The position numbers and the translations under genes are program-made. The notes below the pieces were generated by a model, which was given only the letters and a program-made list of their open reading frames with translations, had not been told where the DNA came from and did not search any database. A stretch of DNA of 64,000 bases, taken from assembly GCF_023101165.1 (NCBI RefSeq), contig NZ_CP078076.1, positions 62,001 to 126,000 of the forward strand. The letters run 5' to 3'. This stretch comes from Microbacterium sufflavum (GTDB lineage: Bacteria; Actinomycetota; Actinomycetes; Actinomycetales; Microbacteriaceae). Positions 48,221 to 58,201 of the stretch are shown here, in pieces (positions within the stretch are counted from its first letter, which is position 1; every line of letters starts with the position of its first letter).

Positions 48221-49507
48221 TCAGCGACCGGTGCCGGCGTGGACCGTCGCCTCGGCCTCGCCGTCCAGCCCGTAGGCGGTGTGCACGGTGCGGGCCGCCT
48301 CGGCCAGGTCGTCGGCGCGCAGGACCACCGAGATGCGGATCTCCGACGTGGAGATCATCTCGATGTTGATGCCGCCCTCCGACAGCGCCTCGAACAGCGT
48401 CGCCGACACACCCGAGTGCGTGCGCATGCCCGCACCGACGACCGAGAGCTTGCCGATCTGGTCGTCGTGCACCAGGTTCAGGAAGCCGACCTCGGCCTGC
48501 TCACCCGCGAGGGCCTTCAGGGCTGCGGTGGCATCCGCCTTCGGCACCGTGAACGAGATGTCGGTGCGTCCGGTGGACGCGGCCGACACGTTCTGCACGA
48601 TCATGTCGACGTTCGCGCCCGACTTCGCGACGATCTTGAAGATGTCGGCGGCCTTGCCAGGAACGTCGGGCACGCCCGCGACCGTGATCTTGGCCTGGCT
48701 GAAGTCCGTGGCGACTCCGGCGACGATGGGCTCTTCCATGGCTGCTCCCTCGGCTTCGCGAGGGTTCTTCATGCCCTCGCCCAGAACGTACGTGCCCTCG
48801 GCCGACGAGAAGGTCGACCGGGCGTGGATCAGGACGCCGTGACGGCGTGCGTACTCGACCGCGCGGATGTAGAGCACCTTCGCACCGTTCGCCGCGAGCT
48901 CGAGCATCTCCTCGCTCGACACGTGGTCGAGCTTCTGCGCCCTCGGGATCACCCGCGGGTCCGCGGTGAAGATGCCGTCGACGTCGCTGTAGATCTCGCA
49001 GACGTCGGCGTCGAGCGCTGCCGCCAGGGCCACGGCGGTGGTGTCGGAGCCGCCACGGCCGAGGGTGGTGATGTCGCGGGTGTCGCGGTTGAAGCCCTGG
49101 AACCCCGCGACGATCACGATCGCGCCCTCGTCGAGCGCCTCACGGAGCCGCACCGGCGTGACGTCGACGATGCGCGCGGCGCCGTGCTGCGAGTCCGTGA
49201 TCATCCCGGCCTGGCTGCCCGTGAAGGACCGCGCCTCGAAGCCCATCGAGTGGATCGCCATCGCCAGCAGCGCCATCGAGATGCGCTCACCGCTGGACAG
49301 CAGCATGTCGAGCTCGCGCGGAGCCGGGATCGGCGCCACCTCGTTGGCGAGGTCGAGCAGCTCGTCGGTCGTGTCGCCCATCGCGCTGACCGCGACCACC
49401 ACGTCGTGGCCCGCACGACGGGTGTCGACGATGCGCTTGGCGACGCGCTTGATGCTCTCTGCGTTCGCGACGGACGAGCCGCCGTACTTCTGCACGATGA
49501 GGGCCAC
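48221..49507 (-). CDS. lysC: Aspartokinase
   Basis: The protein has 428 residues. [20 protein letters not shown] is the catalytic start, [20 protein letters not shown] and [13 protein letters not shown] bind aspartate and ATP, and the C-terminal third holds two ACT domains ([40 protein letters not shown]) for Lys/Thr feedback. GTG 49507 is preferred because GGGAG lies five bases upstream, while GTG 49513 overlaps that site. An internal start for a regulatory beta chain, known in corynebacteria, is possible but unproved. Confidence 0.94.
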   Translation of the reverse strand: MALIVQKYGGSSVANAESIKRVAKRIVDTRRAGHDVVVAVSAMGDTTDELLDLANEVAPIPAPRELDMLLSSGERISMALLAMAIHSMGFEARSFTGSQAGMITDSQHGAARIVDVTPVRLREALDEGAIVIVAGFQGFNRDTRDITTLGRGGSDTTAVALAAALDADVCEIYSDVDGIFTADPRVIPRAQKLDHVSSEEMLELAANGAKVLYIRAVEYARRHGVLIHARSTFSSAEGTYVLGEGMKNPREAEGAAMEEPIVAGVATDFSQAKITVAGVPDVPGKAADIFKIVAKSGANVDMIVQNVSAASTGRTDISFTVPKADATAALKALAGEQAEVGFLNLVHDDQIGKLSVVGAGMRTHSGVSATLFEALSEGGINIEMISTSEIRISVVLRADDLAEAARTVHTAYGLDGEAEATVHAGTGR

Positions 49508-49546
49508 GTTCACTCCCGGGGATGACGGGCGGATCCGCCCACGCTC

Positions 49547-49552
49547 ATTCTA
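49547..49552 (-). promoter_or_regulatory. -10 of lysC
   Basis: TAGAAT on the minus strand, with a leader of about 35 bases that contains a GGGCGGATCCGCCC palindrome. Confidence 0.5.
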
Positions 49553-49633
49553 CGGATCGCGCACATGCCCGACCGCGCATGTGACGGACGCGGACCCTTC
49601 ACCGCGTGCGCGACTCACCGCAGGGCGCGGGCG

Positions 49634-50563
49634 CTAGAGGGCGAGGGGCGGGGCCGGGGTGGAGGACGGCGGCGGCACGGGGCGCAGCCGGCCGCCGGTC
49701 GCGGCGAACCAGCAGCCGACGATGATCAGCGGGAAGCCGATCAGCAGACCCGGCGTGAGCGGCTCGGACAGGACGATCGCGCCCAGCACGATCGCGACCA
49801 CCGGGTTGACGTACGTGAACAGCGGAGCGCGCACCGGCCCCACCTCCCGGATGAGGGCGAAGAACGCCAGGAACGCCAGCGCCGTGCAGATCACCGCCAG
49901 GGCGAGCAGCGCCCCGAGCGAGGGCAGCGTCGGCACCTCGTGCTGTGTGAGGAGACCGATCGGCAGATAGACGAGGCCGATCATCAGCAGGGACAGCGTG
50001 ATGGTGCCCAGCGACGGCACGTCGGCCAGCTTTCGCGCCACGATGAAGGGCGCGATCGCGTAGAGCACCGCGACCAGCAGGACCTCACCCGCCGCCAGCA
50101 GACTCACGTCGCCGCCGAACAGACCGGGGCCGGCCACCACGATCGCGACGCCGACGAAACCCACGAGCAGACCGATGCCCCGGGCGGGCCGCAGCACGCC
50201 GCGGTCGCCGCCTCCGAGCGCGATCAGCGCCGCGAACAGCGGAACCGTCGCGACCAGGAGCCCCGTCATCCCCGACGGCAGCGTCATCTCCGCGTGACCG
50301 AGGAGCACGAAGGGCCCGGCCATCTCGACAGCGCCGAACGCGAGCACCCAGGGCCAGTGCCGGAGCGCCGCGCGCAGGGCTCCGCTGCGCAGCGCGAACG
50401 GCAGCAGCAGCAGCGCCGCGATCAGCGTGCGGCCCGCGACGATCGCCGGCGGGGAGATCGACTCCACCGCGATGCTGATGAACAGATAGGGCACGCCCCA
50501 CAGCAGGGCCATGACTCCGAAGAGCAGCCAGCCCCGGCGCGTGAAGCCGGAGTGCGGGGTCAC
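49634..50563 (-). CDS. EamA/DMT-family transporter
   Basis: The protein has 309 residues with ten predicted helices in two EamA repeats ([40 protein letters not shown] then LTPGLLIGF). It is a drug/metabolite exporter with no readable substrate. GTG 50563 overlaps the recR stop by four bases, an unusual passenger behind recombination genes. Confidence 0.88.
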   Translation of the reverse strand: MTPHSGFTRRGWLLFGVMALLWGVPYLFISIAVESISPPAIVAGRTLIAALLLLPFALRSGALRAALRHWPWVLAFGAVEMAGPFVLLGHAEMTLPSGMTGLLVATVPLFAALIALGGGDRGVLRPARGIGLLVGFVGVAIVVAGPGLFGGDVSLLAAGEVLLVAVLYAIAPFIVARKLADVPSLGTITLSLLMIGLVYLPIGLLTQHEVPTLPSLGALLALAVICTALAFLAFFALIREVGPVRAPLFTYVNPVVAIVLGAIVLSEPLTPGLLIGFPLIIVGCWFAATGGRLRPVPPPSSTPAPPLAL

Positions 50564-51153
50564 AGCACGCGCCGCCCCTCGAAGGCACGACCGAGCGTGA
50601 CCTCGTCGGCGTACTCGAGGTCGCCGCCCACGGGCAGCCCCGACGCCAGGCGCGACACCGTGATCTGCATCGTGGTGAGCAGCCGGCTCAGATAGCTCGC
50701 GGTCGCCTCGCCCTCCAGGTTGGGGTTCGTGGCGATGATGACCTCCTGCACCGTGCCGTCGGCGAGGCGCGTCATCAACTGTGCGATGCGCAGATCGTCC
50801 GGTCCGATGCCCGCGATCGGGCTGATGGCGCCGCCGAGCACGTGGTACAGGCCACGGAACTCACGCGTGCGCTCGATCGCCGCCACGTCTTTCGCATCCT
50901 CGACCACGCAGATGAGCGCCTGATTGCGACGGGGATCACGGCAGATCGCGCACCGCTCCTGCTCCGCGACGTTGCCGCAGATCTCGCAGAAGCGCACGCG
51001 CACGCGGATCTCGGTGAGCAGCTCGGCCAGCCGTGCCACGTCGAACGTGGGCGTCTGCAGGATGTGGAACGCGATGCGCTGCGCGGACTTGGGCCCGATG
51101 CCGGGAAGCCGGCCGAACTCGTCGATCAGCTCTTGGACGATGCCGTCGTACAT
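50560..51153 (-). CDS. recR: Recombination protein RecR
   Basis: The protein has 197 residues. A helix-hairpin-helix ([18 protein letters not shown]), a four-cysteine finger ([16 protein letters not shown]) and a Toprim domain ([16 protein letters not shown]) are present. It acts with RecF/RecO in gap repair. ATG 51153 overlaps the dnaX stop directly; no ybaB gene lies between, unlike many bacteria. Confidence 0.96.
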   Translation of the reverse strand: MYDGIVQELIDEFGRLPGIGPKSAQRIAFHILQTPTFDVARLAELLTEIRVRVRFCEICGNVAEQERCAICRDPRRNQALICVVEDAKDVAAIERTREFRGLYHVLGGAISPIAGIGPDDLRIAQLMTRLADGTVQEVIIATNPNLEGEATASYLSRLLTTMQITVSRLASGLPVGGDLEYADEVTLGRAFEGRRVL

Positions 51154-53540
51154 CAGGAGAACCTCGTGGGGGGCTCGTAGGGCTCTTCGCGAAGGAACGT
51201 CGCTCCGAGCACCTGGCGGATCACGGCCTCACCGTAGCGCTGCACGCCCCCGGCGGCGGGGGTGCGCTCGACCACGACGGGCGGGGTGGCGACCGACGGT
51301 GCGGCGGCCCTGGACGGCTGCGCGGTGGGGCGCGCCGCTGGTGGGGCGGACGGGGATCGCGGCTCGTACGCCGGCTCGTACGACGGGTCGTAGGGCGGCT
51401 CGTCGTCGAAGGCGGGCGCCTCGTCGTCTCCGGGCAGCGGCGGCTCGTCGCGGTCCACGGCACCGTCGGCCGGTGGGGCGGGCGCGGACGAGGCGGCCTC
51501 GACCTCTTCGGGCTCCTCGTCGACCGCGAGCGCCGGGGCGGCGGCGGCCACCGGCTCCGCGGTGGGGATCGCGGCCACGGCCCACTCGGTCACGGGCGCG
51601 GCGGAGTCGCTGCGGACCTGCGGGCGCGCTCGCGCCGCTGAGGCAGGCTCCGATGCGGGCGCGGCGTCGGCGGGGGCGCTGGACCCGGAGGATGCGGGCT
51701 GGCGCGGCGCTCCCCCCTGCGGCATCGGCGCCGGCAGATACTTCACCCGGACGCCGACCTCCTGCTCGATCGCGGAGCGCAGGTGGTCGGACGGACCGGA
51801 GCCGGGCGTGGTGCCCTTGAACTTCGCCACGTCGTGCTGGCTCGTGAACCCGAGCGTGAGCACCTCGGAGTCGGTGTCGTACGCGAGCGGCTGCACCGCG
51901 GTGGCGAGCAGCCACGACGTGCGGCTGATGCCCTCGAGCCGGGTGAGCACCGACGGCCACGCCGCGCGGATGCGGTCGAACGTGACCGGGCCGGCGGGGG
52001 GTGGCGAAGACACGGACGGCGCCGACGCGGTGTCGTCGGCGGCGGCCGAGCCTCCGGCGTCGGAGCCCCCGGAGGCGGAGGTGGAGGTGGCGCGGTCAGG
52101 GCTCGCGGGATCGGAGGCCCGATCGGACGACACCGCCTCATTCGCCGCGGAGGACGCGGGCGCTGCGGGAGGTGCCACGGTCGAGGCGGGCGTCGGCACA
52201 GCGGGAGCCGCGGACGGTGCCGGGGCCGGTGAGGGTGCAGCGGGAGCCCCGGACGACGCGGGCGTCGCCGACGTTCCCGGCGCGGCAGACGCCTGCGCCA
52301 TGGCCGGTGCGGGTGGCACGGCAGACGGTGCTGCGGCCGCGGCCGACGCGGGAGCCGCAGCCGGCGCGGGGGCCGATCCCCCGACCGCGGACGACGCGGT
52401 GCCGGGAGCAGCGCCCGCGCCCGAGGCCTCCGCCAGCACTCTCGCGACCATGAGCTCGAGGTGGAGGCGGGGCGACGTGGCGCCGGACATGTCGTCGAGG
52501 GCCGCGCTCACGACGTCGGCCGTGCGCGAGAGCCGGAGCGCCCCGAACGCCTCGGCCTGGCGGCGCATGCGGTCGAGCTCGTCCTCCGCGATGCCGCGCA
52601 GCACCGCGGACGCCCCCGAGCCCACGGCGGCGATCACGATCAGGTCGCGCAGGCGTTCGAGCAGGTCGTCGACGAAGCGCCGCGGATCCTGCCCGGTCTG
52701 CACCACGCGGTCGATCGCGGGGAAGGCCGCGGCGGCATCGCCCGCGGCGAGCGCATCGACGATCTCGTCGAGCAGCGCCCCGTGCGTGTAGCCGAGCAGC
52801 GCCACGGCGCGCGCGTAGCCCACGGTGACCGTCTCCGACCCGGCCGGGGAGTCGGACCCGGCGATCAGCTGGTCGAGCAGCGACAGCGTGTCGCGGGGGC
52901 TGCCGCCGCCCGCACGCACGACGAGCGGCAGCACGCCCTGCTCGACGACCACGCCCTCCTCGGCGCACAGCTTCTCGACGTACTCGAGCATCGCGGCGGG
53001 CGGCACGAGCCGGAACGGGTAGTGGTGCGTGCGCGAGCGGATGGTGCCGAGGACCTTCTCGGGCTCGGTGGTCGCGAAGATGAACTTCACGTGCTCCGGC
53101 GGCTCCTCCACCAGCTTCAGGAGCGCATTGAACCCCTGCGGCGTGACCATGTGCGCCTCGTCGAGGATGAAGATCTTGTAGCGGTCACGGCTCGGAGCGA
53201 AGGTCGCCCGTTCGCGCAGGTCGCGGGCATCGTCGACGCCGTTGTGGCTCGCCGCGTCGATCTCCACCACATCGAGCGACCCGCCGCCCGCGCGGGACAG
53301 CTCCACGCAGCTCGGGCACGTGCCGCACGGGGTGTCGGTCGGGCCCTCGGCGCAGTTCAGGCAGCGCGCCAGGATGCGGGCCGACGTGGTCTTGCCGCAG
53401 CCGCGCGGACCGGAGAAGAGGTAGGCGTGACCCACGCGGTCTCCGCGCAGCGCCGTCATGAGCGGATCGGTCACCTGCGACTGCCCGATCATCTCGCCGA
53501 ACGTCTCGGGGCGGTAGCGGCGGTAGAGGGCTGTGGTCAC
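51153..53540 (-). CDS. dnaX: DNA polymerase III subunits gamma/tau
   Basis: The protein has 795 residues. The AAA+ clamp-loader part (1-360) has [14 protein letters not shown], Walker [13 protein letters not shown], a Zn module [19 protein letters not shown] and TIRSRTHH. A long Ala/Pro/Ser-rich linker (about 385-500) leads to the tau-specific C-terminal region. The start is GTG 53540 rather than GTG 53543, because TAGGCT lies exactly six bases before it. The recR overlap indicates an operon. Confidence 0.94.
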   Translation of the reverse strand: MTTALYRRYRPETFGEMIGQSQVTDPLMTALRGDRVGHAYLFSGPRGCGKTTSARILARCLNCAEGPTDTPCGTCPSCVELSRAGGGSLDVVEIDAASHNGVDDARDLRERATFAPSRDRYKIFILDEAHMVTPQGFNALLKLVEEPPEHVKFIFATTEPEKVLGTIRSRTHHYPFRLVPPAAMLEYVEKLCAEEGVVVEQGVLPLVVRAGGGSPRDTLSLLDQLIAGSDSPAGSETVTVGYARAVALLGYTHGALLDEIVDALAAGDAAAAFPAIDRVVQTGQDPRRFVDDLLERLRDLIVIAAVGSGASAVLRGIAEDELDRMRRQAEAFGALRLSRTADVVSAALDDMSGATSPRLHLELMVARVLAEASGAGAAPGTASSAVGGSAPAPAAAPASAAAAAPSAVPPAPAMAQASAAPGTSATPASSGAPAAPSPAPAPSAAPAVPTPASTVAPPAAPASSAANEAVSSDRASDPASPDRATSTSASGGSDAGGSAAADDTASAPSVSSPPPAGPVTFDRIRAAWPSVLTRLEGISRTSWLLATAVQPLAYDTDSEVLTLGFTSQHDVAKFKGTTPGSGPSDHLRSAIEQEVGVRVKYLPAPMPQGGAPRQPASSGSSAPADAAPASEPASAARARPQVRSDSAAPVTEWAVAAIPTAEPVAAAAPALAVDEEPEEVEAASSAPAPPADGAVDRDEPPLPGDDEAPAFDDEPPYDPSYEPAYEPRSPSAPPAARPTAQPSRAAAPSVATPPVVVERTPAAGGVQRYGEAVIRQVLGATFLREEPYEPPTRFS

Positions 53541-53546
53541 CACCCC

Positions 53547-53552
53547 AGCCTA
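53547..53552 (-). promoter_or_regulatory. Leaderless -10 of dnaX-recR
   Basis: TAGGCT on the minus strand with six bases to GTG 53540. Confidence 0.6.
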
Positions 53553-53578
53553 CGGCGTGCCACCGACGTTCGGCGGGT

Positions 53579-53607
53579 CGCGCCCCCTCCTCGACGGAGG
53601 AGGCGCG
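53579..53607 (-). terminator. Terminator after the GH65 gene
   Basis: CCTCCTC/GAGGAGG stem with GACG loop, extended by CGCG/CGCG across a three-base bulge, eight bases past the stop. Confidence 0.6.
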
Positions 53608-53614
53608 GCCCGGC

Positions 53615-56125
53615 TCAGTCGATCGGCTCGACGACCGGAATCGCGGTCGTGATCACCGGCACCGAGGCCGACAGGCGCGTGCCGTCGTCGCGCCGCGCAT
53701 CGGCGAACTCCCGCAGCGTCGGCCGCCCGGCGATCACGGGCCCCTGGTCGGCCAGCCGCACCACCGCCGGGTCCTCCAGCGTCGCGAAGTACGCGGTGTC
53801 ACGCACGCTGAAGGGCACGGGAGGGCCGCTGCGCACCTCGACCCGCAGCTCCTCGCGCGTGACCGTCACGGTGAGCGCCGACCCCTGCCACTGCAGCGGG
53901 AACGACAGCGACGGCCACCCCGCCGGGAGCCGCGGGTCGAAGCTCAGGTCGCCCGCGTAGTCGCGCATGCCGCCGAAGCCGCACACCAGCGCCGTCCACA
54001 CCCCGCCGGCCGAGGCCACGTGCACGCCGTCCGACGCATTGTGGTGCAGGTCGTGCAGGTCGACGAACAGCGACTGCTCGAAGTACTTCTGCGCCAGGTC
54101 CTGGTACCCCACCTCCGCGGCCAGGATCGACTGCACCACGGCCGACAGCGTCGAGTCGCCCGTGGTCAGCGGGTCGTAGTAGTCGAAGTCGGCCTTCTTC
54201 TCCTCCGGCGTGAAGTGGTTGCCCTGCAGGAACAGCGCCAGCACCACGTCGGCCTGCTTCAGCACCTGGAACCGGTAGATGACCAGCGGGTGGAAGTGCA
54301 GCAGCAGCGGCCGCTGATCCGCCGGCGTGTTCGCCAGATCCCACACCTCGCGCTCCAGGAACAGCGAGTCCTGCGGGTGGATGCCCAGGCTCTCGCTGTA
54401 CGGGATGTACATGGCCTCGGCCGCCCGCTCCCACGACTCCGCCTCGCCCGGCCCCAGCCCCGTGCGCTCGACCAGTGCCGCGTAGTCCTCGGGGTAGCTG
54501 TCGCGGATCTCGCGCACCACCTTGGCCGCGTAGCGGAGGTTGTAGCGCGCCATGACGTTCGTGTACAGGTTGTCGTTCACGACCGTCGTGTACTCGTCCG
54601 GCCCCGTGACGCCGTGGATGTGGAACGTCTGCAGGCCGTCACCCGCGTCCGACTGCTCGACCAGCCGCGCACCGCGCCAGAATCCGAGCGTCGCCCACAG
54701 CCGCGCCGTCTCGATCGCGATGTCGGCACCCTCGCGGCGCAGGAACGCCTCGTCGCCCGTCGCGCGCACGTACTTGCCCAGCGCGAAGCTGATGTCGGCG
54801 TTGATGTGGTACTGCGCGGTGCCGGCCGCGTAGTACGCCGACGCCTCCTCACCGTTGATCGTGCGCCACGGGAACAGCGCGCCCGCCTCGTTGAGCTGCG
54901 CCGCCCGCCGACGGGCGGCGGGAAGCATCTTCACCCTGGCGCGCAGCGCGTTGTACGCCCACCGCGGGGTCGTGTAGGTCAGGAACGGGAGCACGTAGAT
55001 CTCGGTGTCCCAGAAGTAGTGGCCGCTGTAGCCCGAACCCGTGAGGCCCTTCGCCGGGACGCCGGCCCCGTCCGCGCGCGCCGAAGCCTGCGCGAGCTGG
55101 AACAGGCACCAGCGCGTGGCCTGCTGCAGGTCGTCACGCCCGCCGATCTGCACGTCGCTGCGCTCCCAGAACGCGTCGAGCCATTCGCGCTGCCGCCGGA
55201 ACACCGACTCCACGCCCTCATCGGTCGCGCGGTCGAGCGAACGACGGCACCGGTCGACCAGCTCCCGCGTCGGCACGCCCCGCGAGGTGTGGTAGCTGAC
55301 GAGCTTCGTGATGGTGATCGGCACGCCCGCCTTGGCCTGCACCCGGAACACGTTCTTCGCGATGTCCGGCTCGCACAGGGTCCTGGCGTTGTACTGGTTC
55401 TCGGTCTCGACGATGTGGTCGGCCACCACCGCGACGGTCATGCCCGACGCCGCGACCCGGTACGACAGCGCCGAGCGCAGCCCGTCCTGCCAGTGCTCCG
55501 CGGGCTCCAGCACCCGGTCGGCGATGCGCTCCGCCTTGCGCGGGTCGAAGCCCGCGCCGCTCTTGGCTCCGATCGGCGTCCCCGCGTAAACACCGGCGCC
55601 GTCCTGGCGGTTCAGCAGCTGGCAGCTGATCGTGACGGGCGCATCCGCGTTCTCCACCACGACCTCGAGGCGCAGCACCGCGAGGTGACGCTCCTCGAAG
55701 CTCACCAGCCGCTGATCCCGCATGCGGACGCGCTTGCCCGACGGCGTCTCCCACACCACGCGCCGCTCCAGCACGCCCGTGCGCATGTCGAGCGTGCGGG
55801 CGTACTCGCGCACGTCGGCGTCGTCGAGCGAGATCGGCTCATCGTCGACGTACAGCCGCATCACCTTGGCGTCCGGCGCGTTCACGATGGTCTGCCCCAC
55901 CTCGGCGAAGCCGTACGCCTGCTCGGCGTGGCGGATCGGCCAGGTCTCGTGCAGCCCGTTGATGAAGGTGCCGTGCTCGTGCGCACCGCGGCCCTCGATG
56001 TGGTTGCCGCGCAGGCCGAGGTAGCCGTTGCCGACCGAGAACAGCGTCTCGCCGACACCCTCCTCCGAGTAGTGCGTCTCGATCAGACGCCACGGGTCGA
56101 CGGGGAAGCGGTCGCGGTCGATCAT
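53615..56125 (-). CDS. Glycoside hydrolase family 65 disaccharide phosphorylase
   Basis: The protein has 836 residues. The N-terminal beta-sandwich has ETLFSVGNGYLGLRGNH and the (alpha/alpha)6 barrel has GYSGHYFWDTEIYVLPFLTY, then GVTGPDEYTTVVNDN with the general-acid glutamate. The family phosphorolyses maltose, trehalose, kojibiose or nigerose to beta-glucose-1-phosphate. The beta-phosphoglucomutase gene immediately upstream (ATGA overlap) supports phosphorylase over hydrolase activity. The substrate is undecided. The pair matches mycobacterial Rv3401/Rv3400 as I recall. Confidence 0.9.
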   Translation of the reverse strand: MIDRDRFPVDPWRLIETHYSEEGVGETLFSVGNGYLGLRGNHIEGRGAHEHGTFINGLHETWPIRHAEQAYGFAEVGQTIVNAPDAKVMRLYVDDEPISLDDADVREYARTLDMRTGVLERRVVWETPSGKRVRMRDQRLVSFEERHLAVLRLEVVVENADAPVTISCQLLNRQDGAGVYAGTPIGAKSGAGFDPRKAERIADRVLEPAEHWQDGLRSALSYRVAASGMTVAVVADHIVETENQYNARTLCEPDIAKNVFRVQAKAGVPITITKLVSYHTSRGVPTRELVDRCRRSLDRATDEGVESVFRRQREWLDAFWERSDVQIGGRDDLQQATRWCLFQLAQASARADGAGVPAKGLTGSGYSGHYFWDTEIYVLPFLTYTTPRWAYNALRARVKMLPAARRRAAQLNEAGALFPWRTINGEEASAYYAAGTAQYHINADISFALGKYVRATGDEAFLRREGADIAIETARLWATLGFWRGARLVEQSDAGDGLQTFHIHGVTGPDEYTTVVNDNLYTNVMARYNLRYAAKVVREIRDSYPEDYAALVERTGLGPGEAESWERAAEAMYIPYSESLGIHPQDSLFLEREVWDLANTPADQRPLLLHFHPLVIYRFQVLKQADVVLALFLQGNHFTPEEKKADFDYYDPLTTGDSTLSAVVQSILAAEVGYQDLAQKYFEQSLFVDLHDLHHNASDGVHVASAGGVWTALVCGFGGMRDYAGDLSFDPRLPAGWPSLSFPLQWQGSALTVTVTREELRVEVRSGPPVPFSVRDTAYFATLEDPAVVRLADQGPVIAGRPTLREFADARRDDGTRLSASVPVITTAIPVVEPID

Positions 56126-56880
56126 GCGGTCTCCGGGATGTCGGTGCGGGTGTCGGGAAGCAGGGCGGCGAGGTCGTCGACCACGTGCGTGGCGCCGGCG
56201 GCGCGCAGCGCGTCGGCACCGGTGCCGCGGTCCACGCCGATCACGGTCGCATAGCCGGCGGCGGCGGCGGACGCGGCACCGGACGTGGCGTCCTCGACCG
56301 CGACGCTGCGGGCGGGGTCGACGCCCAGGCGGACGGCACCCGCCGCGAACATGTCCGGCGCGGGCTTGGAGGCCAGGCCGTCGTGCTCCGCGACCACGCC
56401 ATCGACCACGACGCGGAAGAACGAGCGGATGCCGGCGGCGGCGAGCACCTCCTCGGCGTTCTTCGAGCTCGACACGACGCCCATCGGCACACCGGCCGCG
56501 TGCAGCCGCTCGACCAGAGCGAGCGAGCCGGGGAACGGGGCGATGCCCTGCCCGCGCAGCGACGCCGCGAAGGCGGCGTTCTTGCGGTTGCCGATCCCGC
56601 ACACGGTCTCGGCCGAGGGGTCGTCGTCGACCGATCCCCACGGCACCTCGACGTTGCGGCTGCGCAGCAGGCTCGCGACTCCGTCATAGCGCTTCTTGCC
56701 GTCGACATACGCGAAGTAGTCCTCGTCGGTGTACGGCGGGGTGATGCCCCAGCGCGCGAACACGTCGTCGAAGACGGCCTTCCACGCCTTCATATGCACC
56801 TCGGCGGTCGGCGTGAGCACGCCGTCGAGATCGAACAGCACTCCATCGGCGAGGAGCAGGTCGGGCAGCGCTTCTGGCAC
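56122..56880 (-). CDS. pgmB: Beta-phosphoglucomutase
   Basis: The protein has 252 residues of HAD subfamily I. LFDLDGVLTPTAEVHMKAW holds both catalytic aspartates, VDGKKRYDGV fits beta-PGM, then VVSSSKNAEEVL, SKPAPDMFAAGA and VEDATSGAASA. It converts beta-G1P from the GH65 enzyme to G6P. GTG 56880 has GGAGG four bases upstream; TACGCT near 56944 is a likely -10. Confidence 0.9.
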   Translation of the reverse strand: MPEALPDLLLADGVLFDLDGVLTPTAEVHMKAWKAVFDDVFARWGITPPYTDEDYFAYVDGKKRYDGVASLLRSRNVEVPWGSVDDDPSAETVCGIGNRKNAAFAASLRGQGIAPFPGSLALVERLHAAGVPMGVVSSSKNAEEVLAAAGIRSFFRVVVDGVVAEHDGLASKPAPDMFAAGAVRLGVDPARSVAVEDATSGAASAAAAGYATVIGVDRGTGADALRAAGATHVVDDLAALLPDTRTDIPETA

Positions 56881-56980
56881 AGGGCCTCCAGGAGAAGGGC
56901 GAGGGACGGATCGGCACCTCTCCGTGCCACTGTGCCAGCGTAATGCGGGCGGCACGCACGGGGTAACCCCGCAGCCGCGA

Positions 56981-58201
56981 TCAGAGCAGCTCGGCCGTCT
57001 GCCTGGCGATCTGGAGCTCCTCGTCGGTCGGCACCACCAGCACCGTCACGCGCGACGCGTCGGTCGAGATCACCCGGATCCCGCGCTCTCTAGCGGTGTT
57101 GCGCTCCTGGTCGAGCTCGACGCCCGCGAAGCCCAGGGTCGCCAGGGCCGCCGCCCGCACCGGGGCCGCGTTCTCGCCGACGCCCGCCGTGAAGGAGATC
57201 ACGTCGACCCCGCCGAGCTGCGCGATGTACGCCCCCGCATAGGCGCGGAGCCGGTGCACGTACACGTCGAAGGCCAGCACCGCCGCCTCGTCGCCCTCCG
57301 CGACCCCGGCGAGGATGTCGCGCATGTCGCTGCGCCCCGCCAGCCCCGCGAGTCCGCTGCGGGTGTTCAGCAGCGTGTCGAGGTCGTCGATCGTGTACCC
57401 CGCGCGTCGCGACAGATGCACGAGTGCCGCGGGGTCGAGGTCGCCCGACCGCGTGCCCATGACGAGCCCCTCCAGCGGCGTGAGCCCCATCGACGTCTCG
57501 ACCGAGCGACCGCCGTCGATCGCGGTGACCGAGGCCCCGTTGCCGAGGTGGAACACCAGCTGGCGCAGCTCCCCCAGCGGTCGGTCGAGGAAGCGGGCCG
57601 CGGCCTCGCTCACGTACTGGTGGCTCGTGCCGTGGAACCCGTAACGGCGCACCCGGTGCTCGGCGGCGAGCTGCGCGTCGATCGCGTAGGTGTAGGCCGC
57701 AGGCGGAAGGGTCTGGTGGAAGGCCGTGTCGAACACCGCCACGTGCGGGACGGCGTCGAACACCGCACGCGCGGCCCGGATCCCGGCGAGGTTCGCGGGG
57801 TTGTGCAGCGGGGCGAGGACGGCCAGCTCGCCGATCTGCCGCTCCACGTCGGCGTCGATCAGCGTGGGGGCGTAGAAGCGTGCCCCGCCGTGCACCACCC
57901 GATGCCCGACGGCGACCGGCGGGTGCGCGTCGAGGGAGGGCCCGTGCGCCGCCAACTGCTCGCGCATCACCTCGAACGCGGCCGCGTGGTCGGGAATCGG
58001 CCGCTCCTCGCGGTACGTCGCGTCGAGCATGGTCGGCACCGCGTCGGCGGCCACGACCGGGCGGACGGTGTGGGACACCGGGCTCGACTCCTGGCCGATG
58101 CGCTCGATCAGCCCGCTCGCGAGCTCGTCCTCCCGCTCGACGTCGATCAGGCTGTACTTCAGCGAGGAGGATCCGCTGTTGATCACCAGGATCGCGCTCA
58201 C
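56981..58201 (-). CDS. ackA: Acetate kinase
   Basis: The protein has 406 residues. ILVINSGSSSLKYSLID, GHRVVHGGARF, VAVFDTAFHQTLP, YGFHGTSHQYVS, HLGNGASVTAIDGG and FTAGVGENA are the family motifs. It makes ATP and acetate from acetyl-phosphate or runs in reverse. GTG 58201 overlaps the pta stop by four bases. Confidence 0.97.
   Translation of the reverse strand: MSAILVINSGSSSLKYSLIDVEREDELASGLIERIGQESSPVSHTVRPVVAADAVPTMLDATYREERPIPDHAAAFEVMREQLAAHGPSLDAHPPVAVGHRVVHGGARFYAPTLIDADVERQIGELAVLAPLHNPANLAGIRAARAVFDAVPHVAVFDTAFHQTLPPAAYTYAIDAQLAAEHRVRRYGFHGTSHQYVSEAAARFLDRPLGELRQLVFHLGNGASVTAIDGGRSVETSMGLTPLEGLVMGTRSGDLDPAALVHLSRRAGYTIDDLDTLLNTRSGLAGLAGRSDMRDILAGVAEGDEAAVLAFDVYVHRLRAYAGAYIAQLGGVDVISFTAGVGENAAPVRAAALATLGFAGVELDQERNTARERGIRVISTDASRVTVLVVPTDEELQIARQTAELL

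Noticed and set aside
51153..53540. Programmed frameshift making gamma from dnaX
   Set aside because: No A-rich slippery site in this GC-rich gene, so only the full-length product is supported.
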